Below, in pieces: positions 33,544 through 43,069 of a stretch of 64,000 nt of DNA (within the stretch, counting starts at the first letter, position 1; every line of letters begins with the position of its first letter). Under the pieces are notes generated by a model. That model was not told where the DNA came from, did no database searches, and worked only from the letters and a program-made list of their open reading frames with translations. This DNA is from JAHJQZ01 sp963667595. GTDB taxonomy: Bacteria; Pseudomonadota; Alphaproteobacteria; Rhizobiales; Devosiaceae. The stretch spans positions 1,984,001 through 2,048,000 of the forward strand of contig CAXXWD010000001.1 of the NCBI GenBank assembly GCA_963667595.2, read 5' to 3'. The translations under genes and the position numbers were made by a program.

Positions 33544-34533
33544 ATGTTGAGACGTACACTTCTGGCCACGGCCCTGGTCGCTGCCGGGTTCACCGCCGGG
33601 CCGGCCCTGTCGGCAGATATCACCATCAAGGTTGCCTACGGCACCGCCGGCGGCCCCATTCACGAAGCGGCCCTCAAGTTCGAGGAAATGATCGAGGCCG
33701 CCAATCCCAATATCGATGTCCAGGTCTTCCCCGGCGGCCAACTCGGCTCCGAGGGCGAGATTATCGGCCAGCTGCAGGCGGGCCTGACGGACATGCTGCC
33801 GACCACGACCGGCCCGCTCGGTCAGCTGAACCCGTTTTATTATGTGCTTGAGACCCCGTATGTGTTCCTCAATGCTGATCAGGCCTACAAGGTGCTCGAC
33901 GGTCCCGTGGGTCAGGAGTTCCTGACCGGGCTTGAATCGCGCGGCCTTATCGGGCTGGCCTTCTGGGAAAACGGCTTCCGCCAGATGACCAACAATGTCC
34001 GCGAAATCCGCAAGCCGGCGGATGTCGAGGGTCTGAAAGTCCGCGTGCAGCAGAACCGGCTGCACATCCAGTGGTTCTCCGACATGGGCGCTAGCCCGAC
34101 CCCGCTGCCGTTCACCGAGATCTACAACGCGCTGGCAACCCGCGTCGTCGACGGTCAGGAGAACCCGTTCTCGCTGATTGCCACCAACAAGTTCTACGAA
34201 CAGCAGAAGTACGTCTCGCAGACCGATCACGTCTATTCGGCCGTGCCGGTCTACTTCTCCAAGGTAAAGTGGGACATGCTGCCGCCGGACGTGCAGGAGC
34301 TGGTCGCCAAGACCGTCTATGACCTCAGGGTCTGGGAACGCAATCGCGGGCTCGAGCAGCAGGAAGCCTACCTGGCGGAGATCTCGCAGCAATCCGAAGT
34401 CAGCATCCTCAGCACCGAGGAAAAGGCCGCGTTCCAGAAATCGGCCGAGCCGGCTTTCGCCTGGGCCAAGAACGAGTACGGCGTCGTCTATTCCGAGATG
34501 CTGGAAAAGGTCCTCAAGGCCGCCGCCGAATAG
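33544..34533 (+). CDS. dctP: TRAP transporter substrate-binding protein
   Basis: 329 residues with signal peptide (MLRRTLLATALVAAGFTAGP, cleaved near LSA). DctP fold hallmarks: AALKFEEMIEAANPNIDVQVFPGGQLG (two segments near 30-60), WENGFRQMTNN, the substrate Arg in GLKVRVQQN, and ATRVVDGQENPF. Periplasmic receptor of a Na+-driven transporter. Preceded by GGAGGAG. Likely ligand, judging from the kinase and hydroxyacid dehydrogenase downstream, is a sugar acid. Confidence 0.9.
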   Translation: MLRRTLLATALVAAGFTAGPALSADITIKVAYGTAGGPIHEAALKFEEMIEAANPNIDVQVFPGGQLGSEGEIIGQLQAGLTDMLPTTTGPLGQLNPFYYVLETPYVFLNADQAYKVLDGPVGQEFLTGLESRGLIGLAFWENGFRQMTNNVREIRKPADVEGLKVRVQQNRLHIQWFSDMGASPTPLPFTEIYNALATRVVDGQENPFSLIATNKFYEQQKYVSQTDHVYSAVPVYFSKVKWDMLPPDVQELVAKTVYDLRVWERNRGLEQQEAYLAEISQQSEVSILSTEEKAAFQKSAEPAFAWAKNEYGVVYSEMLEKVLKAAAE

Positions 34534-34546
34534 CGGCCGCCTGTCC

Positions 34547-34585
34547 CATCGGGCGGGGGGTCTGCAGATTCTCCGCCCGCCGATG
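34547..34585 (+). repeat. Intercistronic hairpin between dctP and dctQ
   Basis: CATCGGGCGG (34547-34556) pairs with CCGCCCGCCGATG (34573-34585) with a 3-base bulge. Such a hairpin would stabilise the dctP mRNA relative to the membrane genes. Confidence 0.5.
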
Positions 34586-34609
34586 CCACCAATCCTATCG
34601 AGATAAAAG

Positions 34610-35110
34610 ATGTCGGGCTTCCTAACCAGAGCGGGCGGCGTTCTTCACAAGATCGAGATTGCGACCTTGGTCGCGCTCGGACTGGCGATGACACTGATCA
34701 TGTTCACCAACGCCTCTCTTCGTTACCTGTTTTCGACCTCGCTGGTGTGGTCCGAAGAGGTGATCCGCCTGCTCTTCGTCTGGGCGATGTTCATCGCCAT
34801 CACCGAGGGCTTCGTCCGCAACTCCCATATCGGGTTCGACAATTTCTCCGATTTCGGCGCCAAGGCGGCGCTGCTCAGCCGCTTCGGCTATGCGGCAACC
34901 CTGACGGGCGTCGGTGGCGTGCTTGCCTGGTTCGGCTACATCTATGCCGGCTATACGAGCGATGTGCCGCTGGCCGCCACCAACCTGCCCACCGGCCTTC
35001 TGATGTGGCCCGGCGTCATTGCCGGCTGCGTCTGGGTCATCATCGGCATCACAAGGCTGATCGCGTTGTTCCGCGACCTCGCCCGGCCCGCCAAGGAGCC
35101 GGAAGCATGA
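34610..35110 (+). CDS. dctQ: TRAP transporter small membrane subunit
   Basis: 166 residues, four predicted helices. The DctQ motif FSTSLVWSEEVIRLLFVWAMF lies in helix 2, followed by RNSHIGFDNF. It forms the membrane complex with DctM; the stop overlaps the dctM start (ATGA), showing coupling. Intact. Confidence 0.88.
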   Translation: MSGFLTRAGGVLHKIEIATLVALGLAMTLIMFTNASLRYLFSTSLVWSEEVIRLLFVWAMFIAITEGFVRNSHIGFDNFSDFGAKAALLSRFGYAATLTGVGGVLAWFGYIYAGYTSDVPLAATNLPTGLLMWPGVIAGCVWVIIGITRLIALFRDLARPAKEPEA

Positions 35111-36390
35111 GCACGCTCGCCCTCTATCTTGGCCTGTTCGGCGTTCTTTTCGCTATCGGCGTGCCGGTCGTTCTGGCGCTGGCGGCGGCGGCCATCGCCA
35201 TGCTGCTGCTGGTCGATGCCAACCTTCTGGTCTTTGCCCAGAAGTTCATGGTGTCGATGGACAATTACAGCCTGACCGCGATGTTCTTCTTCATCCTGGC
35301 CGGCGAGATCATGAATGGCGGCGGCATGACGCGCCGCATCATCGCCGCCGTGTCGCGCGCCGTGAAAGGCATTCCGGGCGGGCTGGCGCTGGTGGCGCTG
35401 GTCTCGTGCGGGCTGTTCGCCGCCATCAACGGTTCGGCCATCGCAACGACGCTCGCCATCGGCGCCATCATGTATCCGGCCATGGTGCGCCAGGGCTATC
35501 CCGGCGCCTTTTCGGTGGCGGCCATCGCCGCCGGCGGCGTCGTCGGCCCGATCATCCCGCCCTCGATTCCGATGATCGTTTACGGCTCGACGACAGGAGA
35601 TTCGGTCGCGGCGCTGTTCACTGGTGGTTTCATCCTGGGCGCGCTGATCATTTTCGGCGAATGCCTCGTCGCTTGGTGGATCTCCAAGCGCAACGGCTGG
35701 GGCGTCAACGTGCCGGACATCGATTTCGGCGACACAAGCGGCATCATCTGGGCCCTGATCTTTCCGGTGCTCATCATGGTCTCGATCACCGGCGGCTTCA
35801 TGACCGCCACCGAAACTTCGGCGATGGCGGTGGTCTACGCTTGGGCCGTGGGGACCTTCGTTTACCGCGAGTTCAAGCTGCCGCAGATGCCGGCGATGAT
35901 GATGCAGTCGATGAAGGGCTCCGGCGCCGTCATGGCGATCGTCGGTTCGGCCACAGCGGTCGGCTGGGTACTCACCTACAAGCAGGTGCCGCAGGAAGCC
36001 ACGGCGTTCCTGGTCGCCAATATCAGCTCGCCCGCCCTGTTCATGGTGGTCACTTTCGGCATCCTGTTCCTCGTCGGCATGATCATGGACCTGACGCCGG
36101 CCATCCTGATCCTGACTCCGATCTTTGTCGGGCCAGTTGCGGCCTTCCACATCGATCCGATCCATTTCGGCGTCTTCTTTTGCGCCACGCTGACCGCGGG
36201 TCTGATCACGCCGCCGGTCGGAACGCTGATTTATCTGGGCTGTTCGATGTCCAAGTGTTCGTTCGGGGCGGTGGTGCGCCAGCTCGCGCCGTTCATGGCC
36301 GTCATCTATGCGGCGCTGTTCCTGTCGGCCGCCTTCCCCGAGATCATCGTCTTCCTGCCGCGCGAAGTCTTCGGACTTTACCGGTTCTGA
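35107..36390 (+). CDS. dctM: TRAP transporter large membrane subunit
   Basis: 427 residues from the ATG overlapping dctQ. The 12-helix ion transporter component of TRAP systems. Conserved FFFILAGEIMNGGGMTRR near residue 60, SGLFAAINGSAIAT-like substrate loop at about 100 (read as CGLFAAINGSAIAT), GPIIPPSIPMIVYG near 145 and GLITPPVGT near 375 are present. Normal length; ends 11 bases before the kinase start. Confidence 0.9.
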   Translation: MSTLALYLGLFGVLFAIGVPVVLALAAAAIAMLLLVDANLLVFAQKFMVSMDNYSLTAMFFFILAGEIMNGGGMTRRIIAAVSRAVKGIPGGLALVALVSCGLFAAINGSAIATTLAIGAIMYPAMVRQGYPGAFSVAAIAAGGVVGPIIPPSIPMIVYGSTTGDSVAALFTGGFILGALIIFGECLVAWWISKRNGWGVNVPDIDFGDTSGIIWALIFPVLIMVSITGGFMTATETSAMAVVYAWAVGTFVYREFKLPQMPAMMMQSMKGSGAVMAIVGSATAVGWVLTYKQVPQEATAFLVANISSPALFMVVTFGILFLVGMIMDLTPAILILTPIFVGPVAAFHIDPIHFGVFFCATLTAGLITPPVGTLIYLGCSMSKCSFGAVVRQLAPFMAVIYAALFLSAAFPEIIVFLPREVFGLYRF

Positions 36391-36401
36391 GGGAAAGCGC
36401 C

Positions 36402-37925
36402 ATGTCCGAACGTTCCCCTCTCGATCACATCCTGGCCGTCGATATCGGCACTTCCTCGGTTCGCGCCATGGTGTTTGACGCCTTTGGCACGGTCCATGGC
36501 CGCACCCGCATCGGCTACGGCACGGTGCGGCCGCATCCGGGTTTCGAGGAACAGGACCCGGACCGGGTCCGCGCCGACACCTATCGCGCCATCGCGCTTT
36601 GCCTTGAAGAAAACGGCGTCACGCCCGGACGGATCGGGGCCATCGCCTTTTCCTCGCAGCTTTACGGCGTGATCGCGCTTGATGCGGACGACAAGCCGCT
36701 GACCCGCAACATCGTGTGGAGCGATGCCCGGGCGGAAGCCGAAGCCGAGGAACTAAAGGATCGCTTCGGCACGCTTGGCCTTTACGCCGATACCGGTTGT
36801 CCGGGCAGTGCGCTGTTTCCGATCGCCAAGCTGTTGTGGCTCAGCAGGAACCGCCCGGACATAGCAGACAGGGCAGCGCGCTACGTGTCGATCAAGGAGT
36901 ATGTGACGCAGCCGCTGATCGCTGCCTGGGCCGTCGATCACTCTATGGCCTCCGCGACCGGCCTTTTCAACATAAGGCGTCGCGCCTGGCATGGCGTTGC
37001 GCTCGAGGCGACAGGACTAGACGAGCGCCAGCTCTCGGAACCGGTTTCGGGACTTCAGCCCTTTGCGCTGGTTTCGCCCGGTCCGCTCGACGGGCTGGGG
37101 CTGCGCCCGGACGTCAAAATCTTCCTCGGTGGTGGCGACGGACCTCTCGCCAATCTTGGCTCGGGCGCCGCGCGGCATGGGGCGATCAATATCGACCTCG
37201 GGACCTCGGGGGCGGCGCGCTGCGTTGTCGATCGACCGGTCACCGACGATGCGGCCAGCCTGTGGTGCTTCTGCCTTGCCGATACGAGCTGGGCTTATGG
37301 CGGCATTCTGACCAATGCGGGCAATACCTGGGACTGGTTTGGCGCGTTGCTGGAGTCCGGGAGTGCCGAACGTGAACAAGCGCTGTCGCGGCTCGGACAG
37401 GCCGCCGCAGGCGTTGAGCCCGGCGCCAATGGTCTTCATGCCCTTCCATATCTGCGCAAGCCGCGCTCCCCGACCTGGGACGCCCGGCTGACCGGCGTGT
37501 TCTGGGGACTGACCCCCGAGCACGGTCGCGGCCATCTCGGTCGCGCCCTGGTCGAAGCGATGGCCTACGACCTCAAGTCGGTGGTTGGGATCATGAATGC
37601 GCAGGTAGAAACCGAGCCGACCGTCACGTTGACCGGCGGTCTCGCGCGTATGCCGCTGCTTCCGCAAATGCTTGCCGATGTGCTCGATCGGCCAATTCGC
37701 GTGCCGGAGGAGGGCGAGGGATCGATTGCCGGTGCCGCGCTGCTTGGTGCCATGGGGCTCGGCCTTATCGACACGCCGGCATTTCTGGATGAGCCCGCAA
37801 GCCCAGCCGAGTTCACTCCCGATCCCGCAAGCGCGGCTCGATACCGGGATCTGTATCGCGAGCACCTGCGCCTCGTGGAGGTGGTGCGCGCCACAAGACT
37901 GCAAAAAGAAGAAGAAAACCCATGA
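36402..37925 (+). CDS. FGGY-family carbohydrate kinase (gluconokinase/xylulokinase-like)
   Basis: 507 residues. Phosphate-1 motif AVDIGTSSVRAMVFD at residue 12; phosphate-2-like INIDLGTSGAARCV near 265; adenosine motif VTLTGGLARMPLLPQ near 410. The FGGY family phosphorylates sugars or sugar acids in the cytoplasm; KIFLGGGDGPLANLGSG is close to gluconokinase-type members. It ends with a 4-base overlap onto the dehydrogenase gene. Substrate inferred only from context as a sugar acid or derivative. Confidence 0.85.
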   Translation: MSERSPLDHILAVDIGTSSVRAMVFDAFGTVHGRTRIGYGTVRPHPGFEEQDPDRVRADTYRAIALCLEENGVTPGRIGAIAFSSQLYGVIALDADDKPLTRNIVWSDARAEAEAEELKDRFGTLGLYADTGCPGSALFPIAKLLWLSRNRPDIADRAARYVSIKEYVTQPLIAAWAVDHSMASATGLFNIRRRAWHGVALEATGLDERQLSEPVSGLQPFALVSPGPLDGLGLRPDVKIFLGGGDGPLANLGSGAARHGAINIDLGTSGAARCVVDRPVTDDAASLWCFCLADTSWAYGGILTNAGNTWDWFGALLESGSAEREQALSRLGQAAAGVEPGANGLHALPYLRKPRSPTWDARLTGVFWGLTPEHGRGHLGRALVEAMAYDLKSVVGIMNAQVETEPTVTLTGGLARMPLLPQMLADVLDRPIRVPEEGEGSIAGAALLGAMGLGLIDTPAFLDEPASPAEFTPDPASAARYRDLYREHLRLVEVVRATRLQKEEENP

Positions 37926-38902
37926 AAGTGTTTGTCACATCGAAATCGTTCGGCCGAACCGCGCCTGATTCCATCGACTTACTGACCAGCAACGATCTCG
38001 AAGTCGTCCGAGGATCCAAGCCGACCCTGACCGCAGCCGAGATCGCCGCCGAAATCGGCGACAGCGATGCGCTGGTCGTGGGCAACGATCCAGTCGACGC
38101 GCAAGTTCTTGACGCCGGATGGAACCTCAAGCTCATCCATATGCACGGCACGGGACTCGACGCCATTGATGTCGCCGGCGCCAGCGCACGCGGCATCGCA
38201 GTTGCCAATGCTCCCGGCGCCAATTCCAACGCGGTTGCCGAACTGACGGTGGCGCTCATGCTGATCGCCGCAAGGCGCATCGATACGCATATGGACATCC
38301 TGAAATCCGGGAGATGGGAGCGCAAGGCAGGTTCGGAGGTATCAGGCAAGACTATCGGAATTCTCGGTCTCGGCAGCATCGGTCGACGGGTGGCGCAGCT
38401 GCTGAAAGGGTTCGAGGTCAGCCTTGTCGGCTATGATCCCTACATCACAGCGCAGGAGCTGGACGGCCTTGATGTCCGACTGGCCGAGGACGTAGACGCA
38501 GTCTTTGCCGCCGCGGACTTCCTGACCCTGTCCCTGCCGCTCAACGAAGCAACCCACCATCTGGTGAATGCGCAACGTATCGGGCTGATGAAGCCGGGCG
38601 CGATTGTCGTCAACACTGCGCGCGGCGGCCTGATCGACGAGAACGCGCTTTGTGACGCACTCGCATCCGGACGCATTGCCGGAGCCGCGCTGGATGCATT
38701 CGATCCGGAGCCCCTGGCAAAGGACTCACCCCTGCGTTCCAGCGGGGCCGTTCTGACGCCGCATCTGGCGGCAACCTCGATCGAGTCCGCCGCGGAAGTT
38801 TCACGGATCGTCGCCCGCAACGTGGTCGACATGCTCGTGCATGGCAATACGGCCTGCGCGGTCAACCAACACGCTCTTCATGAGAACACGCGCCGAGACT
38901 GA
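37922..38902 (+). CDS. D-isomer-specific 2-hydroxyacid dehydrogenase (SerA-like)
   Basis: 326 residues, NAD-dependent. Rossmann GLGSIGRRVAQ near 145; catalytic Arg in VNTARGGLID near 230; Glu in FDPEPL near 258 and His in LTPHLAATS near 280. NAPGANSNAVAELTVALML is typical of phosphoglycerate dehydrogenase-like members. No C-terminal ACT domain. Coupled to the kinase, so the pair likely acts on the TRAP-imported compound or its product. Confidence 0.86.
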   Translation: MKVFVTSKSFGRTAPDSIDLLTSNDLEVVRGSKPTLTAAEIAAEIGDSDALVVGNDPVDAQVLDAGWNLKLIHMHGTGLDAIDVAGASARGIAVANAPGANSNAVAELTVALMLIAARRIDTHMDILKSGRWERKAGSEVSGKTIGILGLGSIGRRVAQLLKGFEVSLVGYDPYITAQELDGLDVRLAEDVDAVFAAADFLTLSLPLNEATHHLVNAQRIGLMKPGAIVVNTARGGLIDENALCDALASGRIAGAALDAFDPEPLAKDSPLRSSGAVLTPHLAATSIESAAEVSRIVARNVVDMLVHGNTACAVNQHALHENTRRD

Positions 38903-38933
38903 ACATTCGGCCCAATAAACAGGAGACAGACTG

Positions 38934-39869
38934 ATGCCCATTCAAGGATCGCTAGTGCCCAACATCACCATTTTCGACGAGTCCGGGGCGATCGATTTCG
39001 CCAAGACCCGCAAGCATATGGAATGGATGTTCGACAAGGGCGTCGACGGACTTTTCCTGACAGGTTCGTATGGCGCAGGGCCGCTGATGAGCAACGAGGA
39101 GCGGCTGGACATCTTCAAACTCGCCAAAGAGGCCGCAGCCGGCTTTTCGGGCAAGATCATCTTCCCGCATGTGGGATGCATCGACACAAAGCACACCGTG
39201 GAGCTGGCTGCGGCCACCGACCGGCTGGGTGTCGACGCCATCGGTGCGGTGCCTCCATTCTATTACAAGCACGATGATCAAGCTATAATTGCCTATTACA
39301 AGGCGATCATCGAGGCGGTTGGTTCGCCGGTTTTCGCCTACAACAATCCCGGCACGTCACGCTACACCTTCAACCTGGCCACGGTGCGAGCCTTGCAGGA
39401 GGCCGGTCTTGCCGGCATGAAGGACAGCCCGCTTTCGCTCGGCTTCATCAGTCAGGTCGCCTATGAAGCGGCCGAGAAAAAACTTGATTTCCAGTTCATC
39501 GCCGGTACGTCGACTGGCTGGCTGCCGCTTTATCACATGGGCGTCAGAGCAGCGATCGCTGGGATGAACAACTGGGCGCCCGAGATCATGACCGAACTGG
39601 TGCGTGCAACGTTCGCAGGTGATCTGGATCGCGCACGCAAGGCCTATCTGGTCATGATGCGGCTTTCCAGCAAGCTGCACTTCACCGACTCGACCATCGC
39701 CTCGCACATGGCGCTTTATGCCCGCGGCTTCGACGCCGGCTATCCGCGCAAGCCGATGCTGTTGCCCGCGCTCGGTGACCCGAAATACACTGAAATCCGT
39801 ATCGCAATCGAGCAGGCCTTTGCCGAGCTGGAGCTTTCATTCGAGCCTGAACCCGCAGCGGCAGCCTGA
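38934..39869 (+). CDS. DHDPS-family aldolase/dehydratase
   Basis: 311-residue TIM-barrel enzyme. The Schiff-base Lys lies in LAGMKDSPL near 160, the catalytic Tyr in FAYNNPGT near 132, and the usual GxxGE loop is replaced by TGSYGAGPLMS. This change argues against lysine biosynthesis and for a 2-keto sugar acid aldolase or dehydratase. AGGAGACAG precedes the start. It follows the dehydrogenase by 31 bases in the TRAP operon and probably cleaves a pathway intermediate to pyruvate. Confidence 0.83.
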   Translation: MPIQGSLVPNITIFDESGAIDFAKTRKHMEWMFDKGVDGLFLTGSYGAGPLMSNEERLDIFKLAKEAAAGFSGKIIFPHVGCIDTKHTVELAAATDRLGVDAIGAVPPFYYKHDDQAIIAYYKAIIEAVGSPVFAYNNPGTSRYTFNLATVRALQEAGLAGMKDSPLSLGFISQVAYEAAEKKLDFQFIAGTSTGWLPLYHMGVRAAIAGMNNWAPEIMTELVRATFAGDLDRARKAYLVMMRLSSKLHFTDSTIASHMALYARGFDAGYPRKPMLLPALGDPKYTEIRIAIEQAFAELELSFEPEPAAAA

Positions 39870-40083
39870 TTGGATGACATGTCTCTCCGCGCGTCGGCCA
39901 TGCGGCAACGGCAAGTTCCGGCGCGCGGGAGAACTTGGGATCGGCTTCGGGGCGCGAACGTTCCTGGTCCCTGCCGCCTGTATCTTGATTTCGTGACAGT
40001 GTGCTATAGAGACGCAAGCATCGGATGCGTCCTTTCCAGCCGCAGCCGGCGTTCCAGAGATGTGAAACCACAAGTGGAAATCG

Positions 40084-40926
40084 ATGACGGCGAGGCTGCG
40101 CTATATCGAAGCCCGGTATGATGATCTTCGCAAGTCCGAGCGAAAAGTCGCCGATGCCGTGTTTTCCAACGCCGAGGAAGTCATCCATTTCTCGGTGAGC
40201 CAGTTAGCCGAGCGCGCCGGCGTTTCCGATCCGACCGTTATCCGCTTCTGCCGTTCGCTCGGCTTTAGGGGATTTCAGGACTTCAAGATCCACTTGGCGC
40301 AAAGCGTCGTGCCAACGGCACGCGCCATCCACGAGTCAGCGGAGCAGCTGAGCGACGCGCCTGATCTCGTCAGCAAGGTTTTCGATGCGAACATCGAGGC
40401 CATACGCGGTACGCTCAAGACGCTGGATTTCGCCGTGGTGACTGAGGTTATCCATGCCCTGACCAATGCCAACCGCATCATCTTTCACGGTCTTGGCGGA
40501 TCGGCCGTGGTTGCGATGGATGCCTACCACAAGTTCTTTAGGATCGGTCTGCCCGTCGAGTGGCAGCAGGATCCACACATGGCGCTCATGAGCGCTTCCA
40601 TTCTGAAAGCCAACGACGTCTTCGTCGTCATTTCGCATTCGGGCTCCAGTCGCGACGTCGTTAAAACCGCCGAAATCGCTGCCGCCGCAGGTGCGATGGT
40701 CGTGGCGATCGTGAGCTATTCGAAAACGCCGCTTGCCAAAGTGGCGCATTATACGCTTCAGGTCATGGCGGAAGAAACAGGCTATCGATTTGAGCCCATG
40801 GCGTCCCGCATCGCCCAATTATCTGTTATTGATGTTCTTTCGGTTGGCGTCTCGTTGAGCCGCAAGTCAGATTTCCTGTCCAATCTGGAAAAGTCCCGGC
40901 GCGCCCTGGCGTTCGTGAAATTCTAG
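40084..40926 (+). CDS. RpiR-family transcriptional regulator
   Basis: 280 residues. N-terminal HTH_6 domain (FSVSQLAERAGVSDPTVIRFCRSLGF read in two parts near 40-65) and a C-terminal SIS sugar-phosphate-binding domain (IIFHGLGGSAVVAMD near 137, VISHSGSSRDVVKTA near 182). Members sense phosphosugars; the upstream kinase product is an obvious candidate effector. Located 214 bases after the aldolase, possibly with its own promoter. Confidence 0.87.
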   Translation: MTARLRYIEARYDDLRKSERKVADAVFSNAEEVIHFSVSQLAERAGVSDPTVIRFCRSLGFRGFQDFKIHLAQSVVPTARAIHESAEQLSDAPDLVSKVFDANIEAIRGTLKTLDFAVVTEVIHALTNANRIIFHGLGGSAVVAMDAYHKFFRIGLPVEWQQDPHMALMSASILKANDVFVVISHSGSSRDVVKTAEIAAAAGAMVVAIVSYSKTPLAKVAHYTLQVMAEETGYRFEPMASRIAQLSVIDVLSVGVSLSRKSDFLSNLEKSRRALAFVKF

Positions 40927-40945
40927 TCCATAACCCTGAGCACGC

Positions 40946-40962
40946 GTCACGCCCGGGGTGAC
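40946..40962. terminator. Weak hairpin between convergent rpiR-like and ribokinase-like genes
   Basis: GTCAC (40946-40950) pairs with GTGAC (40958-40962) around GCCCGGG, followed by AAGGCTTT. Short stem, so only a candidate. Confidence 0.3.
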
Positions 40963-41061
40963 AAGGCTTTGCCTCTAGCCTTGGAGCCCAGAGCAGATCA
41001 GAGCGATCTATCGGTCGCGCAAGGACGTTTTGACCGCCCTTCTCCTGCGCGGGTGCAGCCT

Positions 41062-41982
41062 TCAATATCCTTTTTCGACGACTTCTTGGTAGGTTGGCAT
41101 CGATGAGCTGGCGCCGTGCCTCGTGACCGCAATGCTGGCCGCGGCATTGGCAAATCCGAGCGCCTCACGCACTGGACTGCCAGCGCACAATTGTGCAGCA
41201 AGCGCGCCGCAAAAGCAGTCGCCAGCGCCTGTCGTGTCGATCACGTCGACGGGCGATCCATCCACCACGATCTCATGATCGGCATTGATGGCAATGGCGC
41301 CTTTCGCACCCAACGTAACCACGATCCACTGCGTTTCGCGGGTCATGAGGCTGCGCGCCAGGGCGGCAACACCTTCGCGGGTTTGCGTTTTCGAAAGCGC
41401 GACGCCGGCATAGGTCGCCAGTTCGGTCTCATTAACGATGATGATATCGGACAGATCGAACAGATGCCGGCCCTGCGGAATCGCTGGTGCCGGATTGAGT
41501 ATCCGCAATCCGGATTCGCTATTTGACGCGCGGAAAAACCGCTTGATTTCGGCAAGCGGCATTTCGAACTGCGTCAGACGAATGGAAGATGTCAAAGCGG
41601 TCGGATCTGTCGAAATGTCGTCGGTTGGGAAGGTGTATTCGTGGTTGGCACCTGAAAGAACGAGGATGGTGTTCTCGCCTGCCTGCGACACCGTAATCAT
41701 GGCCTGGCCGGTGGAGGCGCCGGTCAGCGTGACGATCCGGTCCGTTCCGACGCCGCTGATCTTCAGGTTGTCTGTGAGCAGGGTGCCGTAGTCGTCCTCG
41801 CCGACGGCGCCCAGGATCGATGTCGATGCCCCGCTGCGTGCCGCAGCAATGGCCTGGTTTGCCCCTTTCCCTCCGGGATGGAGACGCTGTTCCAGAGCGC
41901 TGACGGTCTCGCCCGGCTTCGGCAGTTCGGCGACCGTCGTGACCACATCCATATTGATGCTTCCGAGCACGATCACATTCAT
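41062..41982 (-). CDS. rbsK: PfkB-family sugar kinase (ribokinase-like)
   Basis: 306 residues. PfkB signatures: HPGGKGANQAIAAARSG near 37 and DTTGAGDCFCGALAA near 250 (catalytic Asp in GAGD). VLGSINMDVVT at the N-terminus is typical of ribokinase. ATG at 41982 overlaps the stop of the upstream aldolase gene, so they are coupled. It is the last gene of a two-gene operon. The true substrate may be another sugar or nucleoside. Confidence 0.84.
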   Translation of the reverse strand: MNVIVLGSINMDVVTTVAELPKPGETVSALEQRLHPGGKGANQAIAAARSGASTSILGAVGEDDYGTLLTDNLKISGVGTDRIVTLTGASTGQAMITVSQAGENTILVLSGANHEYTFPTDDISTDPTALTSSIRLTQFEMPLAEIKRFFRASNSESGLRILNPAPAIPQGRHLFDLSDIIIVNETELATYAGVALSKTQTREGVAALARSLMTRETQWIVVTLGAKGAIAINADHEIVVDGSPVDVIDTTGAGDCFCGALAAQLCAGSPVREALGFANAAASIAVTRHGASSSMPTYQEVVEKGY

Positions 41983-42932
41983 TGCACTTGCACCTCGTCT
42001 TGCGCCTCGGCGGCGATGCGCTGGCGGAAGATTTCCGTGCCATTGACGATGTGCGCCAACAGATCCTCGACCGCCCAGTGACGCTCTATAATGTCGTAAT
42101 CGATCACCCGGCATTTCATCGATTTCAGCGTGCCGAGACGCGTGTGATAGAGCTTAGCGAGCGCGGGATAGCCCATCGATTCTGCCATTGCCGCAAGAGC
42201 CAGAAAGACGGTCAGATCGTTCATCAACGGGGTGTCGACCTGCCGGTTCTTGTACATCCATGCATAAAGATCTGGATGGAAATTGGTGAAGACTCCGGCG
42301 AAGCCTTCGGAGCCGGCCCGCATGGCTTCGCGGGCAATGGCCGCATTGGCGTTTACTATGGTGAAGGGCGAGCCTTCGACCAGGGCAGCCCGGTGACGGA
42401 CGGTGTCGAGATCGCAACTGACATCCTTGAGGACGACGAAGCGTTCGGTGTCGCGGCACAGCCTGATCTCGTCGTCGGTCAAAAGGCGCCGGAAAGGTGC
42501 GGGGCACTCGTAGAGCCCGAGCGACAGGTCACCCGGCAAGCGCGCCAGAAGGGCGTCCAGATTATCCCGAAATGCTGGCGTGCCCTCATTGCCGGTGTCG
42601 AGTCGATTGGTAACGAGAACCAACGCGTCGATTCCCGTTTCCGTCATTCGGCCAAGTTCCTGCGCCTGCTCATCCCGGGAATCGGCGACATGACCGGAGG
42701 CAATGACCGGGATGCGGCCGGCTGTGCGTGCCACGACAAAGCGAGCGATTTCAACGCGTTCATCGACTGACAAATACTGCATTTCGCTCGACTGGCAGAC
42801 CGCGAAAAGCGCATCGACGCCGTGGCCGACATACCATTCGACAAGCCGTTCGAGGCTGTCGAAGTCCACGGCACCGGTCTCGTCGAATGGCGTCAGCATG
42901 ACCGGGACAATCCCACCTATCCGTTTATTCAT
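41979..42932 (-). CDS. Second DHDPS-family aldolase
   Basis: 317-residue TIM barrel. Schiff-base Lys in RFVVLKDVSCD near 170; Tyr in LGLYECPAPFRRL near 138; the N-terminal GIVPVMLTPFDETG is canonical. The motif CQSSEMQYLS replaces the GTTGE loop, and YECP replaces YNxP. It is only distantly similar to the aldolase at 38.9 kb, so they serve different reactions. Divergent from the VCBS propeller gene, sharing a 137-bp promoter region. Confidence 0.82.
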   Translation of the reverse strand: MNKRIGGIVPVMLTPFDETGAVDFDSLERLVEWYVGHGVDALFAVCQSSEMQYLSVDERVEIARFVVARTAGRIPVIASGHVADSRDEQAQELGRMTETGIDALVLVTNRLDTGNEGTPAFRDNLDALLARLPGDLSLGLYECPAPFRRLLTDDEIRLCRDTERFVVLKDVSCDLDTVRHRAALVEGSPFTIVNANAAIAREAMRAGSEGFAGVFTNFHPDLYAWMYKNRQVDTPLMNDLTVFLALAAMAESMGYPALAKLYHTRLGTLKSMKCRVIDYDIIERHWAVEDLLAHIVNGTEIFRQRIAAEAQDEVQVQ

Positions 42933-43033
42933 TCGTGTTCACAGCCTCGTTCAATCGTGGGTTCGGGTTGGATGACAGGTTGACGCGCCGGGCCGGCAAC
43001 GTTTCTCTTGTTCCGTTTATCGAAATCATATTC

Positions 43034-43043
43034 TATATGGAAC
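43034..43043. promoter_or_regulatory. TATATGGAAC motif shared with the ABC promoter at 47.4 kb
   Basis: The decamer TATATGGAAC lies 27 bases upstream of the propeller gene start in the divergent region and recurs exactly at 47387-47396. The IclR regulator gene lies between these two promoters. Only one half of a TGGAA-N5-TTCCA palindrome is present here. Confidence 0.4.
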
Positions 43044-43069
43044 ATCATTTGCAATATCGGGACAAAGCC

